NCBI GenBank assembly: GCA_003170375.1 | Contig: PMZN01000110.1 | Location: 1-6,835 of the forward strand | DNA from: Acidimicrobiaceae bacterium | Lineage (GTDB): Bacteria > Actinomycetota > Acidimicrobiia > Acidimicrobiales > Bog-793 | Direction: 5' to 3' | DNA: 6,835 bases | Part shown: one piece after another, positions 1-6,173 of the stretch | Layout of the letters: the number at the start of each line of letters is the position of its first letter | How positions within the stretch are numbered: the first letter of the stretch is position 1 | The notes under the pieces: model-generated | Databases searched by the model: none | Told to the model about the DNA's origin: nothing | Seen by the model: the letters and a program-made list of their open reading frames with translations, nothing else | Made by a program: the position numbers and the translations under genes

Positions 1-1041
1 GAGATCGCCGAGGCGATCAGTGGCCGGAGCTTCGCCGATCTCGCGGAGCTGGACGGCACCCTGATCAAGCTCGACGGCACCGAGAACAAGGCTCGGCTGG
101 GGGCCAACGCCATCGTCGGGGTGTCGATGGCTGCGGCCCGAGCGATGGCCGCCGCCGCCGGAGTGCCGCTGTGGCGCGCCCTCAACCCCCAAGGGGTGAC
201 GCCGCGGCTCCCGGTGCCCCACTTCAATGTCCTCAACGGCGGGGCTCACGCGCCGAACAAGCTGGACTTCCAGGAGTTCATGGTGGCCCCTCTCGGCGCC
301 CCGAGCATGGCAGAAGCCGTGCGGGCCGGTGCCGAGGTCTACACGGCGCTGCGCAAGCTGCTGGCGGGCAAGGGGTTCGCGACGGGGCTCGGAGACGAAG
401 GGGGCTTCGCTCCTGAGATCGACAAGCCCGAGGAGGTCCTCTCCTTGATCGTTCAGGCGATCAACCAAGCCGGCTACCGCCCGGGCCGCGAAGGCGTAGC
501 GATCGCCCTCGACCCGGCCGCGAGCGAATTCTTCCGCGACGGCAGCTACCACGTGGCTGGGGAGACCCTGTCGAGCGAGGACATGATCGACCGCTACGAA
601 GCGATCATCGGCGACTTCCCAGTGTGGAGCTTGGAGGACGGCTTGGCCGAAGGCGACTGGGATGGCTGGGTGCGCCTCACCGAGCGACTCGGTGATCGGC
701 TCCAAATTGTGGGCGACGACATCCTGGTCACCAACCCGGCGATCATCGCCGAGGCGATCCGCCGCCGAGCAGGAAACTCGGCCCTGATCAAGGTCAACCA
801 GATCGGCAGTGTGACCGAGACGCTGGCCGCGATGGCGGTGTGCAGGCAAGCCGGCTGGGCGCAGATGGTGTCGCACCGCTCGGGCGAGACCGAGGACACC
901 TTCATCGCCGATCTGGTGGTTGGCTCGGGGTGCGGGCAGCTCAAGACCGGTGCACCGGCCCGTGGAGAGCGGGTGGCGAAGTACAACCGCCTCATCGAGA
1001 TCGAAGTGGCCGAGCCTCTGCCTTACGGCTTGGCCGGCTGA
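1..1041 (+). CDS. eno: Enolase (phosphopyruvate hydratase), 5' end outside window
   Basis: Enolase catalyses the reversible conversion of 2-phosphoglycerate to phosphoenolpyruvate in cytoplasmic glycolysis and normally needs Mg2+. The open frame runs from base 1 and gives 346 residues. By alignment from memory with the E. coli enzyme, about 75 N-terminal residues are missing. Visible landmarks, numbered in the fragment, are LDGTEN (24-29), NGGAHA with His83, QEFM with Glu92, GDEGGFAP with Glu133, ALDPAASEF with Asp171, the metal ligand Glu212 in LEDGLAEGDW, GDD at 238-240, Lys264 in LIKVNQIGS, the SHRSGETED loop at 291-299, and Lys315 in QLKTGAPARGERVAKYN. All expected catalytic and metal-binding residues are present, so the gene looks functional. 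It ends in TGA 100 bp before aroC. An ATG at 127 is internal, because the frame upstream of it is clearly enolase. The true start and promoter cannot be seen. Confidence 0.97.
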   Translation, partial: EIAEAISGRSFADLAELDGTLIKLDGTENKARLGANAIVGVSMAAARAMAAAAGVPLWRALNPQGVTPRLPVPHFNVLNGGAHAPNKLDFQEFMVAPLGAPSMAEAVRAGAEVYTALRKLLAGKGFATGLGDEGGFAPEIDKPEEVLSLIVQAINQAGYRPGREGVAIALDPAASEFFRDGSYHVAGETLSSEDMIDRYEAIIGDFPVWSLEDGLAEGDWDGWVRLTERLGDRLQIVGDDILVTNPAIIAEAIRRRAGNSALIKVNQIGSVTETLAAMAVCRQAGWAQMVSHRSGETEDTFIADLVVGSGCGQLKTGAPARGERVAKYNRLIEIEVAEPLPYGLAG

Positions 1042-1048
1042 CGTCGCC

Positions 1049-1081
1049 GGGCGGCTCGTCGCCTGCGGGGTCGGCCCGCCC
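1049..1081 (+). terminator. Possible weak terminator hairpin after eno
   Basis: GGGCGG (1049-1054) can pair with CCGCCC (1076-1081), giving a 6-bp GC stem that starts 7 nt after the eno stop. The intervening loop is long (21 nt) and no T-run follows, so this is not a classic intrinsic terminator. GC-rich sequence produces such pairs by chance. Its position just behind the gene is the main support. Confidence 0.25.
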
Positions 1082-1129
1082 AAAGCTCTCTCACGATGGC
1101 CGGACGGTTCCTCAGGACGCGCCCCGGCG

Positions 1130-1135
1130 TAGGCT
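1130..1135 (+). promoter_or_regulatory. Putative -10 box (TAGGCT) of aroC, leaderless type
   Basis: TAGGCT fits the actinobacterial -10 pattern TANNNT and is followed by 6 nt (AAGCCC) and then the GTG start of aroC. Transcription beginning about 7 nt past the box would start at the GTG itself, giving a leaderless mRNA. No Shine-Dalgarno-like sequence precedes the GTG. I see no convincing -35 hexamer; GTTCCT at 1107-1112 is at the right spacing but a poor match. The other promoter-bearing genes in the window show the same arrangement. Confidence 0.55.
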
Positions 1136-1141
1136 AAGCCC

Positions 1142-2326
1142 GTGCTGCGCCTTCTGACCGCGGGCGAGTCCCACGGGCGTGCGCTCGTTGCCGTCGTCGA
1201 GGGGCTTCCCGCCGGATTGCCGATCGCCGCGGACGAGATCAGAGGCGAGCTTGCCCGCCGCAGGCTCGGCTTCGGGAGAGGTCCCCGTCAGCGTTTCGAG
1301 GCCGACGAGATCAGCATCGTCGGTGGTGTTCGCCACGGACGGACTTTGGGGTCGCCGGTCGCGATCGAGATCGCGAACGCCGAGTGGCCCAAGTGGGAGG
1401 TGGAGATGTCCCCTGAGCCCGGGCATCCCTCGCGCCGGCTCACACAGCCCCGACCGGGCCACGCGGATCTTGCGGGCATGCAGAAGTACGGTTTTGACGA
1501 CGCCCGTGACGTGCTCGAGCGCGCTTCGGCTCGTGAGACGGCCGCGAGAGTGGCGGCAGGTGCGTGCGCCAAGGCTCTCCTGGCACAGATCGGTGTCGCG
1601 ATCGTGAGCCACGTCGTCCAGATCGGCGGCGCGGAGGCTCCAGCAGGGATTCGCCCCCTACCAGATGACCTTGCGACGGTCGATGCGTCGCCGGTGCGGT
1701 GTTGCGACTCATCGGCCGAGGCCGCCATGATCGCCGAGATCAAGGCTGCGGCGAAGGATGGGGACTCCCTCGGCGGCACCGTCGAGGTCGTGGCTTACGG
1801 GGTGCCCGTCGGCCTCGGGAGCCACGTTCATTGGGACCGCAAGCTCGACGGCATCATTGCCCAGGCGCTCATGAGCATTCAGGCCGTGAAGGCCGTGTGG
1901 ATCGGCGAGGGCTTCGACGTCGCCCGCCGCCGGGGATCTGCCGGCCACGACTCCATCTTCTTCGATGCCGGCTCACGCGAGTACAGGAGAGAGACGTCGT
2001 TGGCCGGTGGCATCGAGGGCGGCATGTCCACGGGGGGCCTTCTCCTCGTCGGCGCGTCCATGAAGCCGCTCGCCACGCTGAACCGCCCTGTGCTCAAGAC
2101 CGTCGACGTTCTCACCAAGGAGCAGACCGTCTCGTTCAAGGAGCGCACCGACGTCACCGCGGTGCCCGCCATGGGCGTGGTGGCAGAAACGATGTTGGCC
2201 CTCGTGCTGGCGTCCGAAGCGCTTCGCAAGTTCGGGGGAGACAGCGTCTCCGAGCTCAGGCGCAATCACGCTTCGTACCTCGCCGAGGTCCGCGACGAGC
2301 ATTGGCCGAGCGCGGTAACGGATTGA
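1142..2326 (+). CDS. aroC: Chorismate synthase
   Basis: Catalyses the last step of the shikimate pathway, 5-enolpyruvylshikimate-3-phosphate to chorismate, with reduced FMN as cofactor, in the cytoplasm. The 394-residue product has the usual length of the actinobacterial form and begins [20 protein letters not shown]. Motifs in order: GESHG (8-12) with His11; [10 protein letters not shown] (40-49); EWPKWEV (81-87); RPGHAD (104-109) with His107; [18 protein letters not shown] (115-132), a family signature; HWDRKLD (230-236); and RTDVTAVPA with Asp337. His11, His107 and Asp337 match the catalytic residues known for the family. The GTG start is chosen because the conserved N-terminus begins exactly there and a TANNNT box lies 6 nt upstream. 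The last 4 bp overlap the downstream transporter gene, so the two are probably one transcript. It is not linked here to aroK or aroB, although those often neighbour aroC in actinobacteria. Confidence 0.97.
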   Translation: MLRLLTAGESHGRALVAVVEGLPAGLPIAADEIRGELARRRLGFGRGPRQRFEADEISIVGGVRHGRTLGSPVAIEIANAEWPKWEVEMSPEPGHPSRRLTQPRPGHADLAGMQKYGFDDARDVLERASARETAARVAAGACAKALLAQIGVAIVSHVVQIGGAEAPAGIRPLPDDLATVDASPVRCCDSSAEAAMIAEIKAAAKDGDSLGGTVEVVAYGVPVGLGSHVHWDRKLDGIIAQALMSIQAVKAVWIGEGFDVARRRGSAGHDSIFFDAGSREYRRETSLAGGIEGGMSTGGLLLVGASMKPLATLNRPVLKTVDVLTKEQTVSFKERTDVTAVPAMGVVAETMLALVLASEALRKFGGDSVSELRRNHASYLAEVRDEHWPSAVTD

Positions 2327-3081
2327 CGCCCGAGCAGGGAATCGTCCTCGGCGTTGCCGGCCTGCTCGGGGGCGCGGTCAACAGCGTCGCAGGGGGCGGC
2401 TCGCTCATTTCCTTCCCGGCCCTGCTCGCCGTGGGCTATCCGGGTGTGACTGCGAACATGACCAACACGGTCGCACTCTGGCCGGGTTACGTGGGTGGCT
2501 CGGTCGCGTATCGCCGGGAGTTGGAAGGCCAGCGATCCCGCACGATGGTGCTGGCCACGACCTGCGTTCTCGGTGGCCTCGCCGGGTCGGTGTTGTTGCT
2601 CACGACGCCTGCGAGCGTCTTCAAGCGAGCCGTGCCCTGGCTGATCCTCCTCGCGTGCGCCCTGTTCGCCCTTCAACCGCTCGCCACCCGCGCGCTCACA
2701 AAACGGCAGGCCCCGTCCAAGGAGCACCGTTCGCTCGGTCTTCACGTCGCGGTCTTCCTCGCAGCGATCTACGGCGCCTACTTCGGAGCGGGGCTCGGCA
2801 TCGTGCTCCTGGCGGTGCTCGGGTTGGCGATCCCGGACAGCCTGCAGAAGCTGAACGGCCTGAAACAGGTCCTTTCGGTCGTCATCAACTCCGTGGCCGT
2901 CGTCGCCTACGGCGTGTTCGGTCCCGTCGCGTGGACTGCGGTCGCCATCATGGCCGTGGCCAGCCTCGTAGGCGGCCGTCTGGGCGGCGGCTTTGCCCGC
3001 CGCCTGAGCCCGATCCTGCTGCGCGTACTCGTTCTCGGCTTCGGCGTCACGGTCGGCTGCATCCTGCTCGCCCGGCAATGA
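2323..3081 (+). CDS. TSUP family (TauE/SafE) membrane transporter
   Basis: A polytopic inner-membrane protein of 252 residues, close to the usual 240-270 for this family. TSUP proteins are linked mainly to export or import of sulfite, sulfoacetate, thiosulfate and other sulfur-containing or organic anions; the substrate here cannot be read from sequence. The first half carries the family hallmark [20 protein letters not shown] (16-35) followed by [19 protein letters not shown]. The second half has the related [18 protein letters not shown] (151-168) followed by [17 protein letters not shown], consistent with a duplicated four-helix unit. Hydrophobic segments lie near 6-28, 49-63, 75-94, 103-120, 139-168, 184-200, 203-222 and 231-250. 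The start is taken as TTG at 2323, which forms a TTGA overlap with the aroC stop and implies translational coupling. No Shine-Dalgarno sequence or own -10 box is visible. A TTG at 2302 would add 7 residues and is the alternative. Confidence 0.9.
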   Translation: MTPEQGIVLGVAGLLGGAVNSVAGGGSLISFPALLAVGYPGVTANMTNTVALWPGYVGGSVAYRRELEGQRSRTMVLATTCVLGGLAGSVLLLTTPASVFKRAVPWLILLACALFALQPLATRALTKRQAPSKEHRSLGLHVAVFLAAIYGAYFGAGLGIVLLAVLGLAIPDSLQKLNGLKQVLSVVINSVAVVAYGVFGPVAWTAVAIMAVASLVGGRLGGGFARRLSPILLRVLVLGFGVTVGCILLARQ

Positions 3082-3107
3082 CACCGGCACAGGCAGGTTG
3101 GTACGCT
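3078..3107 (+). promoter_or_regulatory. Putative ribE promoter, leaderless type
   Basis: ATGACA at 3078-3083 matches five of six bases of TTGACA and overlaps the stop codon of the transporter gene. After an 18-bp spacer, TACGCT at 3102-3107 fits TANNNT. The ribE ATG begins 8 nt after the box, so the expected transcription start falls at or within a base or two of the ATG. A purine-rich AGGCAGG at 3091-3097 is 18 nt from the ATG, too far to be an ordinary ribosome binding site. This is the only one of the five boxes with a convincing -35. With just 34 bp between the genes, some read-through from upstream is also possible. Confidence 0.6.
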
Positions 3108-3115
3108 CGGCGAGC

Positions 3116-3694
3116 ATGTTCACCGGCCTTGTCGAAGAGATGGGCACCTATGTCGGCCACGACGGCGACCGGTACCGGATCAGGGCGTCGCTCGTGCTGG
3201 AGGACGCCAAGGTCGGCGATTCCGTCTCGGTGAACGGGTGCTGCACGACAGTCGTCGCCTGTGACGCCGAGATCTGGGAGACGCAAGTCACGGCCGAGAC
3301 GCTCAGCCGGACGACCCTCGGTCTCCTGCAGCCCGGTGACGCGGTGAACCTCGAGCGGCCTGTGCGGGTGAGCGACCGCCTCGGAGGCCACATCGTGCAG
3401 GGTCATGTCGACGGCATCGGGGAAGTGACGGCTGGGCCGCCGGATCTCAGGGTCAAGATACCGCCGGACCTGATCCGCTACTGCGTGGAAAAAGGCTCGA
3501 TCGCCGTCGACGGCGTGAGCCTCACGATCTTCGACATCGACCAAGACAGCTTCGCCGTCGCCGTGATCCCCCACACCTCGGAGGTGACGACGCTCGGGCG
3601 GCTCGTGCCCGGCGACAAGGTGAACATCGAGGTCGACGTTGCCGCAAAGCAGATCGAGAAGCTGCTCAGTCCCTATCTCGCGAAGCTGAACTGA
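3116..3694 (+). CDS. ribE: Riboflavin synthase (alpha subunit)
   Basis: Catalyses dismutation of two 6,7-dimethyl-8-ribityllumazine molecules to riboflavin and 5-amino-6-ribitylaminouracil, in the cytoplasm, usually as a homotrimer. The 192-residue product consists of two lumazine-binding barrels, about 1-86 and 87-184, then a C-terminal helix for trimerisation. It starts MFTGLVEEMG, the near-invariant N-terminus of the family, so ATG 3116 is chosen over an in-frame TTG at 3098. Matching motifs in the repeats are VNGCCTTV (39-46) and VDGVSLTI (131-138), and the second barrel opens with GGHIVQGHVDG (90-100). PHTSEVTTLG (152-161) also fits. The first barrel has CCTTV where most family members have VCLTV, a mild deviation. 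No other riboflavin gene is in the window, and the 34-bp leader region has no space for an FMN riboswitch. Naming note: this enzyme is ribE in many genomes but ribC in E. coli. Confidence 0.96.
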   Translation: MFTGLVEEMGTYVGHDGDRYRIRASLVLEDAKVGDSVSVNGCCTTVVACDAEIWETQVTAETLSRTTLGLLQPGDAVNLERPVRVSDRLGGHIVQGHVDGIGEVTAGPPDLRVKIPPDLIRYCVEKGSIAVDGVSLTIFDIDQDSFAVAVIPHTSEVTTLGRLVPGDKVNIEVDVAAKQIEKLLSPYLAKLN

Positions 3695-3695
3695 C

Positions 3696-3714
3696 CGCAG
3701 CCTCGGCGGCTGTG
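3696..3714. terminator. Hairpin in the convergent ribE-asd gap, possible two-way terminator
   Basis: Bases 3696-3702 (CGCAGCC) can pair with 3708-3714 (GGCTGTG) around a 5-nt loop TCGGC. This gives a 7-bp stem containing one G-U pair when read from the + strand. The hairpin begins 2 nt after the ribE stop and ends 3 nt before the asd stop, nearly filling the 23-bp gap between convergent genes, which suggests it serves both. There is no T-run on either side, so any termination would be of the T-poor kind reported in high-GC bacteria. Confidence 0.5.
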
Positions 3715-3717
3715 TCG

Positions 3718-4752
<1,035 letters not shown>

Positions 4753-4789
4753 GTGGCAGCCCCCTTGGTGGCTGGACTCGGCCCGGACG

Positions 4790-4814
4790 GCCCGCTGGGC
4801 GAGGCCGGGCGGGC
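4790..4814 (-). terminator. Possible hairpin terminator after lysC
   Basis: GCCCGC and GCGGGC form a 6-bp GC stem (4809-4814 with 4790-4795). The 13-nt loop can form a further 3-bp inner stem (4798-4800 with 4804-4806). The stem begins 10 nt after the lysC stop on the - strand, the expected place for a terminator or attenuator before asd. No T-run follows, and alternative pairings with the nearby CCGGGC are possible, so the structure is uncertain. Confidence 0.35.
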
Positions 4815-4824
4815 ACCGGTGTCG

Positions 4825-5301
4825 CTAGCCCCCCAGCTCGAAGGCGGCGTGGAGGACCTGGACCGCCCGCTCGGCGTGCTCCGCGCGGACCAGGCACGAG
4901 ATGCGGATGGGAGACGTGGAGATCATCTCGATGTTGATGCCGGCCACTGCGAGGGTCTCGAACATCGTTGCGGTGACCCCCGGATGGGTCCTCATGCCCG
5001 CACCGACAAGAGAGACCGTGGCAACATCGTCGTCGGCGATCACCGAGACCGCGCCCAGTCGTGGGACGAGCTGCTCCGCCACTTCGAGGCTGCCTTCCAA
5101 GTCGGAGCGGGGGACGGTGAAGGAGATGTCCGTCGTGCCGTGGTGTGAGGTGTTCTGAACGATCACGTCGACGTTGATCGCCCTGTCGGCGAGCCCCCTG
5201 AACACCGATGCGGCGATACCCGGTTGGTCCGGGACGCCTGTGATAGTGACCTTGGCCTCGGTCGAATCGCTTGTCACCGACGAGACGATGGGCTGTTCCA
5301 T
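4825..5301 (-). CDS. lysC: Aspartokinase beta subunit from internal start in lysC
   Basis: An in-frame ATG at codon 247 of lysC would give a 158-residue protein made only of the two ACT domains, starting [20 protein letters not shown]. In Corynebacterium and Bacillus, lysC is known to encode a separate regulatory beta subunit from such an internal start, and the recalled Corynebacterium beta N-terminus (MEEAVLTGVATD then SEAKVTVLG) lines up with this one. Here the ATG is preceded at 7-nt spacing by GAGGAGGA, a textbook ribosome binding site. The beta chain would assemble with the full-length chain and bind the feedback inhibitors. That it is made in this organism is inference. Confidence 0.8.
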   Translation of the reverse strand: MEQPIVSSVTSDSTEAKVTITGVPDQPGIAASVFRGLADRAINVDVIVQNTSHHGTTDISFTVPRSDLEGSLEVAEQLVPRLGAVSVIADDDVATVSLVGAGMRTHPGVTATMFETLAVAGINIEMISTSPIRISCLVRAEHAERAVQVLHAAFELGG

Positions 5302-6039
5302 GGAAGAATCCTCCTCGCTGACGACGGTCCCGGGCTCCCAGGTGAAGCTCGACCGCACGTGGAGCGGTACGTGGTGGTTGCGGGCGAACTCGACCGAGCG
5401 GAGCGCAAGAACCTTTCCGCCCGTTGCCGCGATCTCGAGCATCTCCTCGAAGGAGATCCTCGGTATCCGGTGGGCCGTCGGAACCACGCGGGGATCCGCG
5501 GTGAAGACTCCCGAGACGTCCGTGTAGATCTCGCAGAGATCGGCCTCGAGGGCAGCGGCGAGAGCCACCGCTGTCGTGTCGGAGCCGCCGCGCCCGAGCG
5601 TGGTCACGTCCCGTGCGCTCGAGACCCCCTGGAAGCCGGCCACGACCGGGACGACGCCCTGGGCAAGCGACTCGCGAAGACGGTCGCCTTTCACCTCGAG
5701 GATCCGTGCCTTGGTGTGCGTGGTGTCGGTGATGATCCCCGCCTGGCTGCCCGTGAACGAGGCGGCCGGCACACCAAGCTCCGCAAGTGCCATGCACAAC
5801 AGCGACATCGAGATTCGCTCGCCTGCGGTGAGCAGCATGTCGAGCTCCCTGCCCGGGCGCACGCGGCTCACGTCTTCGGCGAGCCGGATGAGCCCGTCGG
5901 TGGTCTTGCCCATGGCGCTCACCACGACGATGACACTCGTACCGGTGCGGCGTGTGCGCGCGATGTGGTCCGCGACCGCGCGGATGCGGTCTGCATCGGC
6001 GACCGAGGTTCCGCCGAACTTCTGGACAACTAGGGTCAC
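4825..6039 (-). CDS. lysC: Aspartokinase (alpha subunit, full length)
   Basis: Phosphorylates L-aspartate with ATP to give 4-phospho-L-aspartate, the committed step of the aspartate pathway. The 404-residue product has an N-terminal amino-acid kinase domain (about 1-240). It shows KFGGTS (7-12), [11 protein letters not shown] (40-50), TAGERIS (71-77), [11 protein letters not shown] (147-157) and [13 protein letters not shown] (172-184). Two ACT regulatory domains follow (about 265-335 and 345-404), with ITGVPDQPG and [13 protein letters not shown] at their openings. The C-terminus ends just after the second ACT domain and lacks the short tail recalled in the Corynebacterium enzyme. The start is GTG at 6039, giving M(V)[11 protein letters not shown]. 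An in-frame ATG at 6153 would add 38 residues unlike the family and would run through the promoter-like box. The alpha2beta2 type is expected because an internal beta start is present. Allosteric control by lysine and/or threonine is expected from the family. asd lies downstream on the same strand. Confidence 0.97.
   Translation of the reverse strand: MTLVVQKFGGTSVADADRIRAVADHIARTRRTGTSVIVVVSAMGKTTDGLIRLAEDVSRVRPGRELDMLLTAGERISMSLLCMALAELGVPAASFTGSQAGIITDTTHTKARILEVKGDRLRESLAQGVVPVVAGFQGVSSARDVTTLGRGGSDTTAVALAAALEADLCEIYTDVSGVFTADPRVVPTAHRIPRISFEEMLEIAATGGKVLALRSVEFARNHHVPLHVRSSFTWEPGTVVSEEDSSMEQPIVSSVTSDSTEAKVTITGVPDQPGIAASVFRGLADRAINVDVIVQNTSHHGTTDISFTVPRSDLEGSLEVAEQLVPRLGAVSVIADDDVATVSLVGAGMRTHPGVTATMFETLAVAGINIEMISTSPIRISCLVRAEHAERAVQVLHAAFELGG
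5309..5316 (-). promoter_or_regulatory. Internal ribosome binding site for the lysC beta subunit
   Basis: On the - strand GAGGAGGA precedes the internal ATG (5301) by 7 nt. It is the strongest anti-16S complement I saw in front of any start codon in the window; the other starts have none. It encodes Glu-Glu-Asp in the full-length protein, so it is compatible with both reading roles. Confidence 0.8.
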
Positions 6040-6046
6040 GCCAGCC

Positions 6047-6052
6047 AACCTA
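6047..6052 (-). promoter_or_regulatory. Putative -10 box (TAGGTT) of lysC, leaderless type
   Basis: On the - strand TAGGTT is followed by 7 nt (GGCTGGC) and then the GTG start of lysC. It fits TANNNT at leaderless spacing. If right, the mRNA has no 5' leader, which rules out a lysine riboswitch or leader-peptide attenuator. The -35 zone (about 6070-6076) has no good TTGACA match and is covered by an inverted repeat. Confidence 0.55.
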
Positions 6053-6056
6053 CCGC

Positions 6057-6080
6057 CGGGTCGGGACGTCCGGCGACCCG
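6057..6080. promoter_or_regulatory. Inverted repeat over the lysC -35 region, operator candidate
   Basis: CGGGTCG (6057-6063) and CGACCCG (6074-6080) are perfect 7-bp inverted arms separated by 10 bp. The spacer starts with an 8-bp palindrome, GGACGTCC (6064-6071), whose centre is 1 bp off the centre of the arms. The element covers about -18 to -41 relative to a lysC transcription start at the GTG, so a bound protein could block RNA polymerase. Since it lies outside both predicted transcripts, it would act as DNA rather than as an RNA hairpin. No regulator is identified, and GC-rich DNA raises the chance background. Confidence 0.45.
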
Positions 6081-6120
6081 TCTGCCGCAGAGCCGAGTCG
6101 CCGCAGGTGTGCTTTCCTGC
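6071..6120. repeat. Further short dyads and a direct repeat in the lysC-cyclophilin gap
   Basis: Several short symmetries crowd this stretch. CGGCGAC (6071-6077) is inverted as GTCGCCG (6097-6103). CTGCCGCAG (6082-6090) is an odd-centred palindrome lying between those arms. GCCGCAG occurs twice with a 16-bp period (6084-6090 and 6100-6106). GCAGG (6103-6107) is inverted as CCTGC (6116-6120). They may mark regulatory binding sites for either divergent gene, but each is short enough to arise by chance. Confidence 0.3.
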
Positions 6121-6159
6121 CCGAGAGGCCCGCGTATGCGCTTTGCCCTGCATGTTAAG

Positions 6160-6165
6160 TAGCCT
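6160..6165 (+). promoter_or_regulatory. Putative -10 box (TAGCCT) of the cyclophilin gene, leaderless type
   Basis: TAGCCT fits TANNNT and is followed by 8 nt (TTCGATCC) and then the GTG at 6174. No Shine-Dalgarno sequence is present. A TTGCCC at 6143-6148 resembles a -35, but the 11-bp spacing is too short, so the -35 is unresolved. Confidence 0.5.
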
Positions 6166-6173
6166 TTCGATCC

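Noticed and set aside
1699..2322. N-terminal extension of the transporter frame back into aroC
   Set aside because: This part is an Arg-rich shadow of aroC. The membrane protein begins right after the TTG at 2323.
3098..3115. TTG start for ribE adding six residues
   Set aside because: MFTGLVEE is the near-invariant riboflavin synthase N-terminus, so ATG 3116 is preferred.
3082..3115. FMN riboswitch upstream of ribE
   Set aside because: The gap is 34 bp, much shorter than an RFN element, and none of its conserved segments is visible.
2266..3147. 293-codon - strand open frame opposite the transporter gene
   Set aside because: It is complementary to hydrophobic codons of the TSUP gene, which yields a charged, repetitive artefact. 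The + frame has clear family motifs.
5224..6033. 269-codon + strand open frame opposite lysC
   Set aside because: It is antisense to the aspartokinase kinase domain, composition-driven, and without motifs or a credible start.
6040..6153. Upstream ATG for lysC adding 38 residues
   Set aside because: The added sequence is unlike aspartokinase N-termini and would cover the promoter-like box and inverted repeats. GTG 6039 starts exactly at the conserved [11 protein letters not shown].
6040..6173. Lysine riboswitch or leader peptide before lysC
   Set aside because: The predicted transcript start is at the GTG, and the 134-bp gap is shorter than a typical lysine riboswitch leader and shows no matching structure.
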